Of a stretch of DNA of 64,000 nucleotides, positions 1-9,700 are shown in pieces; position 1 is the stretch's first letter; each line of letters opens with the position of its first letter. The translations under genes were made by a program, and so were the position numbers. The DNA is taken from the NCBI GenBank assembly GCA_035547425.1, contig DASZUU010000035.1, forward strand, positions 1 to 64,000, written 5' to 3'. Below the pieces are notes generated by a model. It was not told the origin of the DNA and did no database searches. It was given only the letters and a program-made list of their open reading frames with translations. The stretch is from Alloacidobacterium sp035547425. Its GTDB lineage: Bacteria > Acidobacteriota > Terriglobia > Terriglobales > Acidobacteriaceae.

Positions 1-741
1 GTGGGTCGTATCGCGGGTAGCTCGCGGCACGGGCTTGAATTCGTCTGGATTGACTCCCAGACGCAGCACTTGAAATTTGGACCAGTGGCTGGGATGGGAG
101 TATTTCATCAACTGGCTGCGGCAGAAATTGCTGATGCAAAAAATAAAGCTCGCACCCTCGATCTTTTGCGGCAGATACGATTCCTGCACATCATAGAACT
201 CCTCCGGGCCATGGATGGTAAGCGAATACGTGAATCCCCATGCTGCGGCAGTCAGCATGCCGACAGTGGCGACCGGCCCTCCAAAATGGACGTGCAGATG
301 TTGCAGGCCGCGTTCCTTCATCCATGCTCCAAGCAGAAGTGCTTCGCCGAGATAGAACAGGGCATACATGCCTGCGCGTAGATTCCAGCGGGAAAGGTGC
401 AGTGCATGCCTCAGTCCCCGCGCCATGGTGCCGGGACTGCGAAAACCAATTTGAAGCATGGTTTTCATGATCGTGCCCACGGGCAATTTCTTCAGATAAA
501 ACGTTCGCGCCGCTTCCGCTGCTTCTGTCGCGGAGAGCAGTTCGGCAGGTCGGTCAGGCGGGTTCACAGAAGCCGTTTCAACTTGGAAACCTAATTGCTT
601 AAGACCGAGTATCTCTTTAAGAAAAAAAGTGTGCGAGATTCCCGGGTAGTAGCTCATTAAGTAAGCAATTCGCTGTCGCGGCGATTGCGGACCAGATGTA
701 GGGGTATCCAGAACAGGTGTATGTGCGTGTATTTCTTGCAT
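1..741 (-). CDS. GT4-family glycosyltransferase, C-terminus cut by window edge
   Basis: I translated this by hand from the minus strand because the gene runs off position 1. About 247 residues are visible. After a short N-terminal tail comes RIAYLMSYYPGISHTFFLKE, the typical opening of colanic-acid/EPS GT4 glycosyltransferases (first Rossmann strand plus SxTF-like loop). Further on are HVHFGGPVATVG and LTIHGPEEFYDV, the acceptor-side His/Gly loops seen in this family, and the segment before the cut (VLRLGVNPDEFKP) matches the start of the nucleotide-sugar binding half. The first in-frame ATG after an upstream stop is at 741; no strong ribosome site is visible, so the start is uncertain. Known role of the family: transfer of a sugar from an NDP-sugar to a lipid-linked EPS intermediate at the cytoplasmic membrane. 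The donor and acceptor cannot be told from sequence. Confidence 0.8.
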   Translation of the reverse strand, partial: MQEIHAHTPVLDTPTSGPQSPRQRIAYLMSYYPGISHTFFLKEILGLKQLGFQVETASVNPPDRPAELLSATEAAEAARTFYLKKLPVGTIMKTMLQIGFRSPGTMARGLRHALHLSRWNLRAGMYALFYLGEALLLGAWMKERGLQHLHVHFGGPVATVGMLTAAAWGFTYSLTIHGPEEFYDVQESYLPQKIEGASFIFCISNFCRSQLMKYSHPSHWSKFQVLRLGVNPDEFKPVPRATRDTTH

Positions 742-1013
742 GTGGATTGGAAGGTTTTACCCGTCCCGGCAGTATTAGTGTAACGAATAACTAAAGTACC
801 TCGAAGTGGTAGTGGAATTTCATCATTCCTTGAGTAGAAGGCAATATAATCCACTCGGCCACTTCGCATAATGTCGTTTGGTTTTATAGATAGGTCGCGC
901 GACCGCTCCTCCTCGCTCATCGTCGCCGACTATAGATGCGTATCACTAGCTATTAAAAGTAGACAAAAGATAAAAAGCAATAAATTGTTGCGCTGCGAGC
1001 AAGGAGAGACAGC

Positions 1014-4000
1014 ATGTCACGTGGATTTAGCAGACGATTTTCCCGGTTGGTGGTTCAGGTCTTATCTTCGTGTGCCCTTGTAGGGCTTGCAATAGGGTGT
1101 GGCCAGACCGTGAACCCTTTAGCATCGGAAGAGACTACATCTATATCTTCCCCAGGTCTCGGTTCCACACCGGCGCCTCCTGTATCGACTGCTTCTTCGA
1201 CACCTACGCCGACGGTAGCATTGAATGACGCGAAGATTATCCAGGCAGCTACCAAACGCGCCGGCATCAACCTGGGCTCCATGAACTATTACGACACCGG
1301 GCAACTGCTGAAAAATCTTGTAGGCTCCATCAATCCCGGCTTTGAGCCAACCATAACGCAGCAAATATGGGTGGTACAACTCCCAGGCACAACTACGTCC
1401 TTTGTCGATCCTGATAGTTATGACACTGTGCCTGCCAATTACTGGGCAGGAGGTACGTTTACAGTTGTAGCCTCTCAATCCGGGGGCGCAGAGCTGGGTT
1501 GCACCGGCACAATCGCATCCAATACCGGGCCTAACTATCCAAACGAGCTCAATATCAGCCCCGTTTTTACCATGTCCAGGCCGTGCGCGGCGCCCTTCAA
1601 CATCGGCGACATCGTTATTTTCAGTAAGACAACTTCTCCAACTCCGGAATCCTGGTGGGAGAGCAATCGCGGCGGCGTATGGACGTCCGTTAATGGTGGC
1701 GGCAAAGTGCTCTCCGATACCACCGATCTCTGTTCGCAATGCGGAAGTCAGGCGTTGCAGCTGAATGCTTCGACAAATGGGTCTGCTGTTTCCGTGAGCG
1801 AATACTTCGACGCGGCAAATACGCAAAATCTCTTTGTCCTCATGAACGGCACATATCAGATATCCTTCTGGGCAAAAGCTGCGGCGGGCTCTCCCAGCCT
1901 TACCGTAAGCGCATCTCGTTCTTCATCAGGCGGCTTTAAATGCGGCGCATTTACACCGGCATTAACTTCTACCTGGACACAATTCACCTTCAACTGCAAG
2001 GCCGCCGAATCGCAGGCTACTACAGCGCCGGGAACTGCAGGACTTTCATTTTCCGTTCAGGGCGGAGCCGTTAATCTCGACAACGTTGACTTTGAGCGCA
2101 TCAACGGCGATGCCACGAATAAGACTGTCTTCCGCGATGAAGTAATCAATGCGCTGAAGACCTATTACAACGTCTCTTCCGGCGGCAACGGCGGCGCCCT
2201 GCGGTATTGGCTCGGTCAGAATGGCGAAACCGCGGATAACTGGACGAGGCCCGACTACGCCCGCATGCCCAGCGCCGGCGGAGCGTTTTACTTCAGCGGC
2301 CCGAATGGCGGAAGCGCCCGGCAATTGTCGCTCGAAGATTACCTGGTGATCTGCCAGTTGCTGCATGCTGAGCCGTACCTGGAAATTCCAGTAACCATCA
2401 CCACCAGCGATGCTGCGGCACTCATAGAGTTTTTGGCTGGGTCTTCATCGACTCCTTACGGCGCGCGGCGCGCGGCATTAGGACAAAGCAGTCCATGGAC
2501 AAGCGTCTTTAAGCAGATTCATCTTTCCTACTGCAATGAGTGCTGGAACGGAGGCACCTTTCCGGGGCAGAGTCTTCCCTGGCGTCTCACCCAACCGGCA
2601 AACGAATACATGCATGACTATGGCGTTCGCCTTGCAGCTATTTTCAGCGCAATGAGAGCCAGCGGTTCGTATTCGCCCACTGCATTTGATCTGGTAATGA
2701 ATGCGCAGACCGCGGTGAACTGGTCTATGGATGTCGAAATATCCAGGGCGCATCCCGATTCCATTGAGATCGAAGGTTATACCTACAACTACGTAAATGA
2801 CTATTCCAGTGATGCTGCGCTGTGGGGACCGGCGATGGTCGAGCCCTTTGAACGCATAACCGATTCTGCCGATCCGTCGAACTTCTACGCTTCCGTGAAT
2901 GGATATCAAAATATCAGCGAGTGCGGAGCCTCCGGTTCAGAGCCTTGCAAGGTCAATATTTATGAATGGGGCCAGAACACTCTGGGCGGCCTGATTGACC
3001 AGAAACACATGGATTACATCAACGCCGGTGCCGGCGAGGGTGTGATCTCTGTATTGGAGCCGATGCTGGCAATGCAGTACTACGGCATTGTCGATAGCGC
3101 TTACTTTGCTCTTGCAGAATTTCAAAATGGCGGCCTGAATGGCAGGCTGGTGAAGTTATGGGGAAATACCGTGGATATGGGCGGCGCGACAAATAATGTC
3201 CGTCCGCAATTCCTTGCATTGTCACTGATGAATAAGTCAGTAATCGGCCCTATGTACTCCTGCCCGATTACGAATAATGCAACCTACAATTTTCTGGGCA
3301 GCCTTGCTAACGGAACCGCGGTGCCTCCGGGAACGCCGGCGCTGAATAATGTTCCTTACCTTTATGCATTCTGCTTCGAGAACGGTACGCAGCGCTCTCT
3401 TGTGCTGGTCAACAGCGATCTTACTAATAGCCACACGATTGCATTTTCCGGTACAAATCCGCCTGCAGGCACAGTGACCGAGCGTCAGTATGCTCCCGCG
3501 CATCTGGACGATATGAATGAAGCCGCCACGGGAACCGTGACAAATCAAGCCAAGGCCACGGTTGCGCTAACGACTTCGACAATCTCAAATCCTTCAAGTT
3601 TGACGTTGCCTCCTCACTCTGTAACCGCATTGGACTACACGGCGGCGGGAACTCCGCAAACTGTGCCGGTGAGCATGCCGGTTATATCGCCCGCTGCTGG
3701 AACCTATACACAGTCCGTTACTGTATCCATCAGTGATGCCACCAGCGGCGCGAAGATTTACTACACGACCGATGGCAGCACTCCTACTACGTCTTCAAAG
3801 GTCTATTCGGGTTCGTTTGGAATTGCATCCAGTGAGACAGTTAAAGCAATTGCCGTACTGAATGGATCTTCGGCCAGCAGCATTGCATCCGCTGCCTACA
3901 CCATACAATCTTCCTCTACGGGCTCCTCTGGGAATTCGCCTGGATTCTCATGGTCGCAATTGAAATTGAATGGATCGGCGTCGATTCAAGGTTCTGCTCT

Positions 4001-4553
4001 CCAATTGACTTCAAATCGTCAGTACAATACAGCAAGTGCGTGGACTGCCGCTAAAGTTCCCATAACTTCATTCAGTACGCAGTTCACATTTCAAATGCTG
4101 AATGCTGTTGCAGACGGAATGACTTTCACCATTCAAAATGATCCCCATGGAACTGCTGCCATGGGAGTCACCGGCTTGGGGCTCGGCTATTGGAACCTGA
4201 ATAAGAGCGTCGCCATCAAGTTCGACCTGTTTAACAATGACGGCGAAGGAAATAACTCCACCGGCCTGTACAAAAACGGCGCGGTGCCCTCAATACCCGC
4301 AAGCGATCTCGGCTCCAGCGGCATCAACCTGCATAGCGGCGACATTATTAGCGTGACGCTTACCTATAATGGCAAAACCCTTACAGAGCAGATTAAAGAT
4401 ACGAAAACGGGAGCCACTGCGACCAAATCATACACAGTGAATATCTCCCAGATTGTAGGCGGGACCACTGCCTATGTTGGGTTTACTGCTGGAACCGGCG
4501 GTTATACGGCTACACAGCGGATATTAAGTTGGAGCTTTACGAATAATAAATAG
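1014..4553 (+). CDS. Secreted lipoprotein: glycosidase-like barrel, CHB_HEX-type domain and C-terminal L-type lectin
   Basis: An AAGGAG ribosome site sits 10 nt before ATG 1014. The 1179-aa product begins with a twin-Arg-poor signal peptide ending in the lipobox LAIGC (Cys29), then a Ser/Thr/Pro-rich linker (about 40-70). Residues about 210-365 form a beta-rich module resembling a carbohydrate-binding module. Residues about 370-800 look like a GH-A clan TIM barrel: CNECWNG (Asn508-Glu509) fits the acid/base NE pair and NIYEWG (Glu651) a candidate nucleophile, as in GH51-like enzymes; this assignment is inference. Residues about 885-965 match the chitobiase/hexosaminidase C-terminal repeat (KIYYTTDGSTPT). 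Residues about 970-1179 look like a legume (L-type) lectin fold with FDLFNNDGEGNNS as the Asp/Asn metal-binding loop. It lies between EPS genes and probably acts on, or binds, the cell's own or a foreign polysaccharide at the outer membrane. Confidence 0.72.
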   Translation: MSRGFSRRFSRLVVQVLSSCALVGLAIGCGQTVNPLASEETTSISSPGLGSTPAPPVSTASSTPTPTVALNDAKIIQAATKRAGINLGSMNYYDTGQLLKNLVGSINPGFEPTITQQIWVVQLPGTTTSFVDPDSYDTVPANYWAGGTFTVVASQSGGAELGCTGTIASNTGPNYPNELNISPVFTMSRPCAAPFNIGDIVIFSKTTSPTPESWWESNRGGVWTSVNGGGKVLSDTTDLCSQCGSQALQLNASTNGSAVSVSEYFDAANTQNLFVLMNGTYQISFWAKAAAGSPSLTVSASRSSSGGFKCGAFTPALTSTWTQFTFNCKAAESQATTAPGTAGLSFSVQGGAVNLDNVDFERINGDATNKTVFRDEVINALKTYYNVSSGGNGGALRYWLGQNGETADNWTRPDYARMPSAGGAFYFSGPNGGSARQLSLEDYLVICQLLHAEPYLEIPVTITTSDAAALIEFLAGSSSTPYGARRAALGQSSPWTSVFKQIHLSYCNECWNGGTFPGQSLPWRLTQPANEYMHDYGVRLAAIFSAMRASGSYSPTAFDLVMNAQTAVNWSMDVEISRAHPDSIEIEGYTYNYVNDYSSDAALWGPAMVEPFERITDSADPSNFYASVNGYQNISECGASGSEPCKVNIYEWGQNTLGGLIDQKHMDYINAGAGEGVISVLEPMLAMQYYGIVDSAYFALAEFQNGGLNGRLVKLWGNTVDMGGATNNVRPQFLALSLMNKSVIGPMYSCPITNNATYNFLGSLANGTAVPPGTPALNNVPYLYAFCFENGTQRSLVLVNSDLTNSHTIAFSGTNPPAGTVTERQYAPAHLDDMNEAATGTVTNQAKATVALTTSTISNPSSLTLPPHSVTALDYTAAGTPQTVPVSMPVISPAAGTYTQSVTVSISDATSGAKIYYTTDGSTPTTSSKVYSGSFGIASSETVKAIAVLNGSSASSIASAAYTIQSSSTGSSGNSPGFSWSQLKLNGSASIQGSALQLTSNRQYNTASAWTAAKVPITSFSTQFTFQMLNAVADGMTFTIQNDPHGTAAMGVTGLGLGYWNLNKSVAIKFDLFNNDGEGNNSTGLYKNGAVPSIPASDLGSSGINLHSGDIISVTLTYNGKTLTEQIKDTKTGATATKSYTVNISQIVGGTTAYVGFTAGTGGYTATQRILSWSFTNNK

Positions 4554-4576
4554 CCGATAGAAGCCGACATATCCTG

Positions 4577-5962
4577 CTAAGTAAAGATTCGTTTGAAGCT
4601 GAATCTGGGATGCTTATCTGAAGTTACAGCTTGAATCTGCGTGCCGGATTGTTCTTTCAATGCCTGCCCCCACCCGGCGAGTAGAAAAGCAACTTGAGGT
4701 AATTGCTCGCCGAGATAAACAGTCGTGATGGTTGCCCATAAGGCAGCCATCGCGGCAAGCATGCAGAATGCGAAGTAGAGGTCCTCGCGAGCTTTGAATT
4801 GCCAGGTAAGGCGGAGCAGGTGCCACAGAGTCTCGATCACGATCAAGGCAAATAGAATAAGGCCCAGCCTTCCTTGCGTGACATGAAGCAATAGGAACTC
4901 ATTATCAATGGATCGCTGGCCTGCGACAATTGGCCTGCTGTTGATTCCCCAGCCGAGCCAGCCGCCTTCTTCGGCAATCGGAGCATAGTTATCTAACAGA
5001 AGTCTCCGGTAAGATGCGCTCTGAGCCTGTTCGCTGGCCGTCGTATTGTTGATTGCCGACGCCGTATAGTGATCGAAATACGTGTAGAGAGCCGCGGCGC
5101 CAACCGCGAGCAGGCATGCCGTCACCATCATGGCGCGCCTCACATTCTTGAATCGCGGTATCTGGATAATTACGAAAGCAAGGATGGCCCCCAGCATCGG
5201 CCCGCGCGACTGAGTAAGCAGGATCAGCGCGATCAGAATGAGCCCGGGTATATGTCTGCGCTCCAGCCAGCTGAATTTTGCCCCAAGCTTATCAGCATGG
5301 AATCTATGTAACTTGCCAATCTCAAAGAGCCACCAGTTCAAGGCCAGGGTAATCGTGAATGCAATGCCGGCTAATTCGGCATCGCTGAAAGAAACCGCGA
5401 CTCGAGCTCTGCCGTTTCTGAATTGGAGCGACCACGGCCCATTGCTATAACCTACGAGATATCTCTGAAGAAGCGTAAATGGGTTCAGGCCCATTCTTAA
5501 TTCATATAATCCAGCCGCTCCGACGACCAGGATAACCACTACAAACATCTTCACTGCAGGCAGCCGTAGATGAGGCTCGATCAAAAGCTTGCCGACCATA
5601 TAAGGAAAAAGAATGCTGACGGTGGCAGTGAAGATGTTGAAATATCCATCGGTAACCCGTGTTTCGCGCAGAACTTCACTAGCCGCGAAACTCAGCAGAT
5701 ATAAGACTACCCAGATATCTAGTCGCGAGAATGTCCATCGTGAAGAGTAGAGAAGCAGGGATCCGACGACAATCGGTATCACTGCGGCCTCAGATATGGA
5801 GATGGCCGGCATATGAGGCAAAGCGCACGCGAAATAATAGGGAAGCCCCAGGAGGGCAGGCAAATACACGCGAAGAAATGCTTTCTCCGGATTTCCACGA
5901 ATCACGAAATATAGAGAAAACAAGGCCGGAATAAAAAAGATGAGTGTGCGTGGATTTGCCAT
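4577..5962 (-). CDS. O-antigen ligase/polymerase-like (Wzy) integral membrane protein
   Basis: 461 aa, with 10 or more hydrophobic segments and a large periplasmic-type loop (about residues 280-350) before the last membrane helices, as in the O-antigen ligase/polymerase family. LTQSRGPMLGA (about 250-260) is the recurrent family motif with its conserved Arg. Known role: polymerisation or ligation of undecaprenyl-linked oligosaccharide units on the periplasmic side. It is the last gene of the minus-strand run, 47 bp after the phosphopantetheinyl transferase, and no terminator is obvious after its stop. A second Wzy-like gene lies at 30783-32150, so one could serve as polymerase and the other as ligase, or each could serve a different glycan. 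Confidence 0.82.
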   Translation of the reverse strand: MANPRTLIFFIPALFSLYFVIRGNPEKAFLRVYLPALLGLPYYFACALPHMPAISISEAAVIPIVVGSLLLYSSRWTFSRLDIWVVLYLLSFAASEVLRETRVTDGYFNIFTATVSILFPYMVGKLLIEPHLRLPAVKMFVVVILVVGAAGLYELRMGLNPFTLLQRYLVGYSNGPWSLQFRNGRARVAVSFSDAELAGIAFTITLALNWWLFEIGKLHRFHADKLGAKFSWLERRHIPGLILIALILLTQSRGPMLGAILAFVIIQIPRFKNVRRAMMVTACLLAVGAAALYTYFDHYTASAINNTTASEQAQSASYRRLLLDNYAPIAEEGGWLGWGINSRPIVAGQRSIDNEFLLLHVTQGRLGLILFALIVIETLWHLLRLTWQFKAREDLYFAFCMLAAMAALWATITTVYLGEQLPQVAFLLAGWGQALKEQSGTQIQAVTSDKHPRFSFKRIFT

Positions 5963-6009
5963 GTATAGCCCAGTAAGGAATCGCGTTCAGCAACTTTAAT
6001 ATTGAGGTG

Positions 6010-6729
6010 TCAACACCATTGAAAGTCAACTATAGAACAGTAAGCCTGATTTGTAGCGAATGCACCAACGTAACCGTCATGTGGATTTAAATGCGCAAGC
6101 GACCAACGCGCAGTCTCTTCTGTATTCCAGTCACAGTGCAGAAGCTTTACATCGCCGCTTAAGGAAGTGCTGACAGAAAAATGATGAAGCGGAATCGAAA
6201 GGCCCATGCCCATTGCTTTGATAAAAGCTTCCTTTCGCGTCCAGCAACGAAAAAACGCATTCTGCTGTTCATCCCAAGGCTCTGTCCGAATCGAAGCAAT
6301 TTCCCGGGAAGAGAAATGCGATGCGGCAATGTCCTCCCATTCGGGAATTGGACGAACAGCTTCCACATCCAGGCCTATCTCCGCGCCAAGGCAAATCGCT
6401 ATCATCGTAAGCGCGCCTGAGTGAGACATATTAAAGCTCAGGCAGCTGGCCGGGCTGGAAACAGATGGCTTTCCATATTGGTTCGTTGTGAATGCAATAT
6501 CTTTTGGATCACAATCCAGATAGCTCCCGAGAAGAATTCGCAATATGCCGTGATCTGCTGTAAAGCGATCGCGAAGCTGTTTTGTTCGCAGCTTCCCGGC
6601 TCGCGTAAGTTCACCCTTGCTCAGTAATCCGGCATAGCTGGCTGTGGTGTCCAATGGGTAAAGAATCTTCCACAGGTGCGCGCTGCCTTCCTGCAGAGAA
6701 TCGGCTTTTTGAGATAAGTCTGCTCGCAT
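6010..6729 (-). CDS. 4'-phosphopantetheinyl transferase, Sfp type
   Basis: 239 aa, the normal length for Sfp-type enzymes. Motifs in order: NQYGKPSV (about 87-94), FNMSHSG (about 103-109), IGLDVEAVRP (about 121-130, Mg-binding Asp and Glu) and CWTRKEAFIKAMGMGL (about 167-182, W-x-x-KEA signature). The enzyme transfers phosphopantetheine from CoA to the serine of carrier domains. It lies 21 bp downstream of the NRPS gene in the same direction, and is the obvious activator of the four carrier domains of the two megasynthases (Ser57, Ser1075 and Ser2706 of the large one; Ser980 of the smaller one). Confidence 0.93.
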   Translation of the reverse strand: MRADLSQKADSLQEGSAHLWKILYPLDTTASYAGLLSKGELTRAGKLRTKQLRDRFTADHGILRILLGSYLDCDPKDIAFTTNQYGKPSVSSPASCLSFNMSHSGALTMIAICLGAEIGLDVEAVRPIPEWEDIAASHFSSREIASIRTEPWDEQQNAFFRCWTRKEAFIKAMGMGLSIPLHHFSVSTSLSGDVKLLHCDWNTEETARWSLAHLNPHDGYVGAFATNQAYCSIVDFQWC

Positions 6730-6750
6730 GAAGTTATATGACAGGCGGTG

Positions 6751-9700
6751 CTACTTATCCTGGATTACGGCCTCTAACTTATCCCGCAATGTTTTTCCCA
6801 CAACGGCAAGGTTAGGCTCCATGAACATGGTTTCGTGATCTCCGGGAACCCATGCTACATCGATGTTGCCTCTTACGACGCTGTTCCATCCACAAGTTGC
6901 ATCCGCTCCCGGCAGCGAAGGAGCTTTGGTCGCCCGTATCAATAAAACATTTCCATCGAATGGCTGAGGCTCGTATTGCTGGAGTGACATCAATGTTGTT
7001 GACGTAACATTGTGCATAAAGTCAGGCAGCGGTTGGCCCAGCAGCTTGAAAATTCTGGTTGTGGTTTTAAAGTGCTTCAGAAAAACTGCATTGCGCAAGG
7101 AGCGTAGTTTATGAACACCGACGCTCTTCAGATACGTGAACCCGTCAGTAGCGGAAAGCCCTCTGACCTTATCGCGATAGAAGCTGTATTTATGGCGAGC
7201 CGTTGTCAGAAGCCCGGTATTTCCTGCAGCTTTTTGATCGCGCTTCAACGATTCAGCATATTGCGGATGCCACGAGTCGAAAAGCGTGACCAGCCCGACC
7301 GTTTGCCCGCTTTCCATAAGCTGGCGTCCAACTTCAATCGTAATCGGCCCTGCCGCGCACCAGCCGGCGAGGTAATAAGGGCCCTCAGGCTGCACGGAAC
7401 GAATAGCTTTAACATAAGAAGCTGCTCGTTCTTCCGGCGTCATCAATCCTTCATTGTCTAATTCTCTTAATCCGTAGAATGGATAATCTTTGCCGAGTGC
7501 CTTGGGCAGAGATCCATATAGGAGATAAGAGAGAATCATAAAAAGAGGAGGCCGTGTGCCTTCAGTTTTGACCGGCACAAGCGATGTATACGCCTTGCGC
7601 CCGCGCAGAATGTCAGCCAATTGCTCAATCGTCGGCGCGTTAAAGATTGTAGTGATAGGCAGCGACGCATTCATCGCTTTATTGATGCGCGCAAAAAGCC
7701 GAACAATCATCAGGGAGTATCCGCCCAGCGAGAAAAAGCTGGTCCGAACACCGATGTTTTTTACGCCGAGGACATCTTCCCAGACGGAAACCAGTTTTGC
7801 CTCAATCTCATCCCGCGCCGGTGTGTACTCGTCGCTCTCTTCATGTGACGAAGAGGTAGAAGACAAAGTAATCGCTTCTTCATCAGGAGAGCCATCGAGC
7901 TTTAAGGAGATATGCGCGGTTGCAAGAAGCGTAGCGCACGAAATATGCGCTGGAGCAGTAGTGCGAAGCTGCCTGCTTATTTTTTCAACATCTGTTACAG
8001 GGCTTTCACCGGAAATATAGGCTGTAAGCTGATCGAACCCGTCCTCGGTTTTCGTCATGCGCGCTTTGGCGTAAGATACCCAGGAAATTTCAGTCAGGCG
8101 ATCCTCAAGCTCGCCCAGCCGCAATCGATATCCATGTTGGCGAATCTGATTATGCGTGAAATCGACGATCTGAAAGCCTGTCTGTTGTCCATACTGAGCA
8201 AGAAAGCCGGTTCGCTTTTTATCTTCCTTATCTAATAGGAATAGCTCCCCAATCACCCCCTCCGGAACAGCATGATTCCATTTATCGATCACCGTAAACT
8301 GCTGCCCGGGCAGTGGCGCAATCGGATTGCTTGCAAGGCTGAATTCATCAATCGCAGCTAAACTGATCGGTCCGCTTGACAATGTGGAAGAAACCATTGA
8401 CCAAAGGCGTCCGGCAGGCAAGAGATGTTTCGCCGCGTGCGCGGGCAGGCGGCCTCCGCGGCACACAATCTGGAGTCGCTTGTCCCCAGCCCATCCTCTG
8501 CGCATAAACTCAAGCCATTCAAATCCCGTTGCAAAAGCAAAAGTAACGCGCTCCCGATCGAAAATAGCTTGAAGGTCCGTCTGCCCTGCATCGGGGAGAT
8601 ACATCAGCCCGGCGCCGCTTATGAGCGGAAGCAGCAAATCGACCCAGGCATCTGTCGCCTGGCTTGCCGGCTTGATGGCCACAACATCGCCCGCTGTCAG
8701 GCGAAGCGATTGTGCCGCCGCCATCAGGGAAGTCAAAAGATCGTAGTGCGACGAAATCTGTAGCTCGTATCGCTCCGAGTTGCCATGAATACCGCACCAT
8801 GCGGGAGCAGCATCTTCTATGTGAGGAAAATCAATCGTGTGCGTAGCCGGAATGCGCAGGTCGTCAAAAGCCGTTGCGAAGGGCAAATCACGGCTGAAAT
8901 CAGCGCCGGCCAGGGTTATAGCCGGCTTGATTTCTGCATGCAGTCGGCCCCATTCCTGCTTGCTTGTAGAAGCGGAAATCGGTAGAACTACTGCGCCCAG
9001 GCGCAACGCTGCCAGGGCCGCGGCTGTAGCGTCAATAGAAGTCTCGAGGCGAAGCGCAACGATGTCTTTGCCCTGAATGTTTTTCGCATGCAAGGCAAAA
9101 GCGAATTGAATGCTGCGCTCTGCCAGTTCGTTCCACGTGATACGTTGCGTGTCCGTACGAAAGACGATTCCTTCAGGATTGCGTTTCGCATGTTGATCGA
9201 TAACTTCGATCACGGAGCGATGAAGCTTGCGCAAGTATTTCGGGCCCTGTCCGGCACTGCGCAGTGCAAGTTCATCTTCCGATGACAGGAGGGGTAATTG
9301 CGAAACCCTTAAAGCAGGATTCTCAAGCACCGCATCCAGTATCCGAATATATTGCTGAATAAATTGCCGGATACGTTCCCGCCGGAACAGGTCCGTATTG
9401 AATTCAATCTGTAACCGTGGGCCTTCCGCGCGCTCTACAATGCTGACCAGCAGATCGAAATTTACTCCGCCGCTGACAGAAGGGCGCGGAATAATCTGCA
9501 GTTCAGTTGCTTCCTGCGGCTGCATGAATGCTTTTTGATATACAAAATAAATCTGCAGAAATTGTGATGTTGCGCCATTCTGATCGAGCTGAAACTCTTC
9601 CATAAGCCGGGAAAATGGAAGGTCTTGATGCGCATACGCGAATGTGCTCCACTCTGAAACCCGGCGTAACAGCTCATCGAAAGTTGGATCGTCCTTGACG

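Noticed and set aside
657..920. 87-codon minus-strand frame upstream of the GT4 gene
   Set aside because: A different frame from the GT4 gene, with no recognisable domain; the real gene starts at 741 in another frame.
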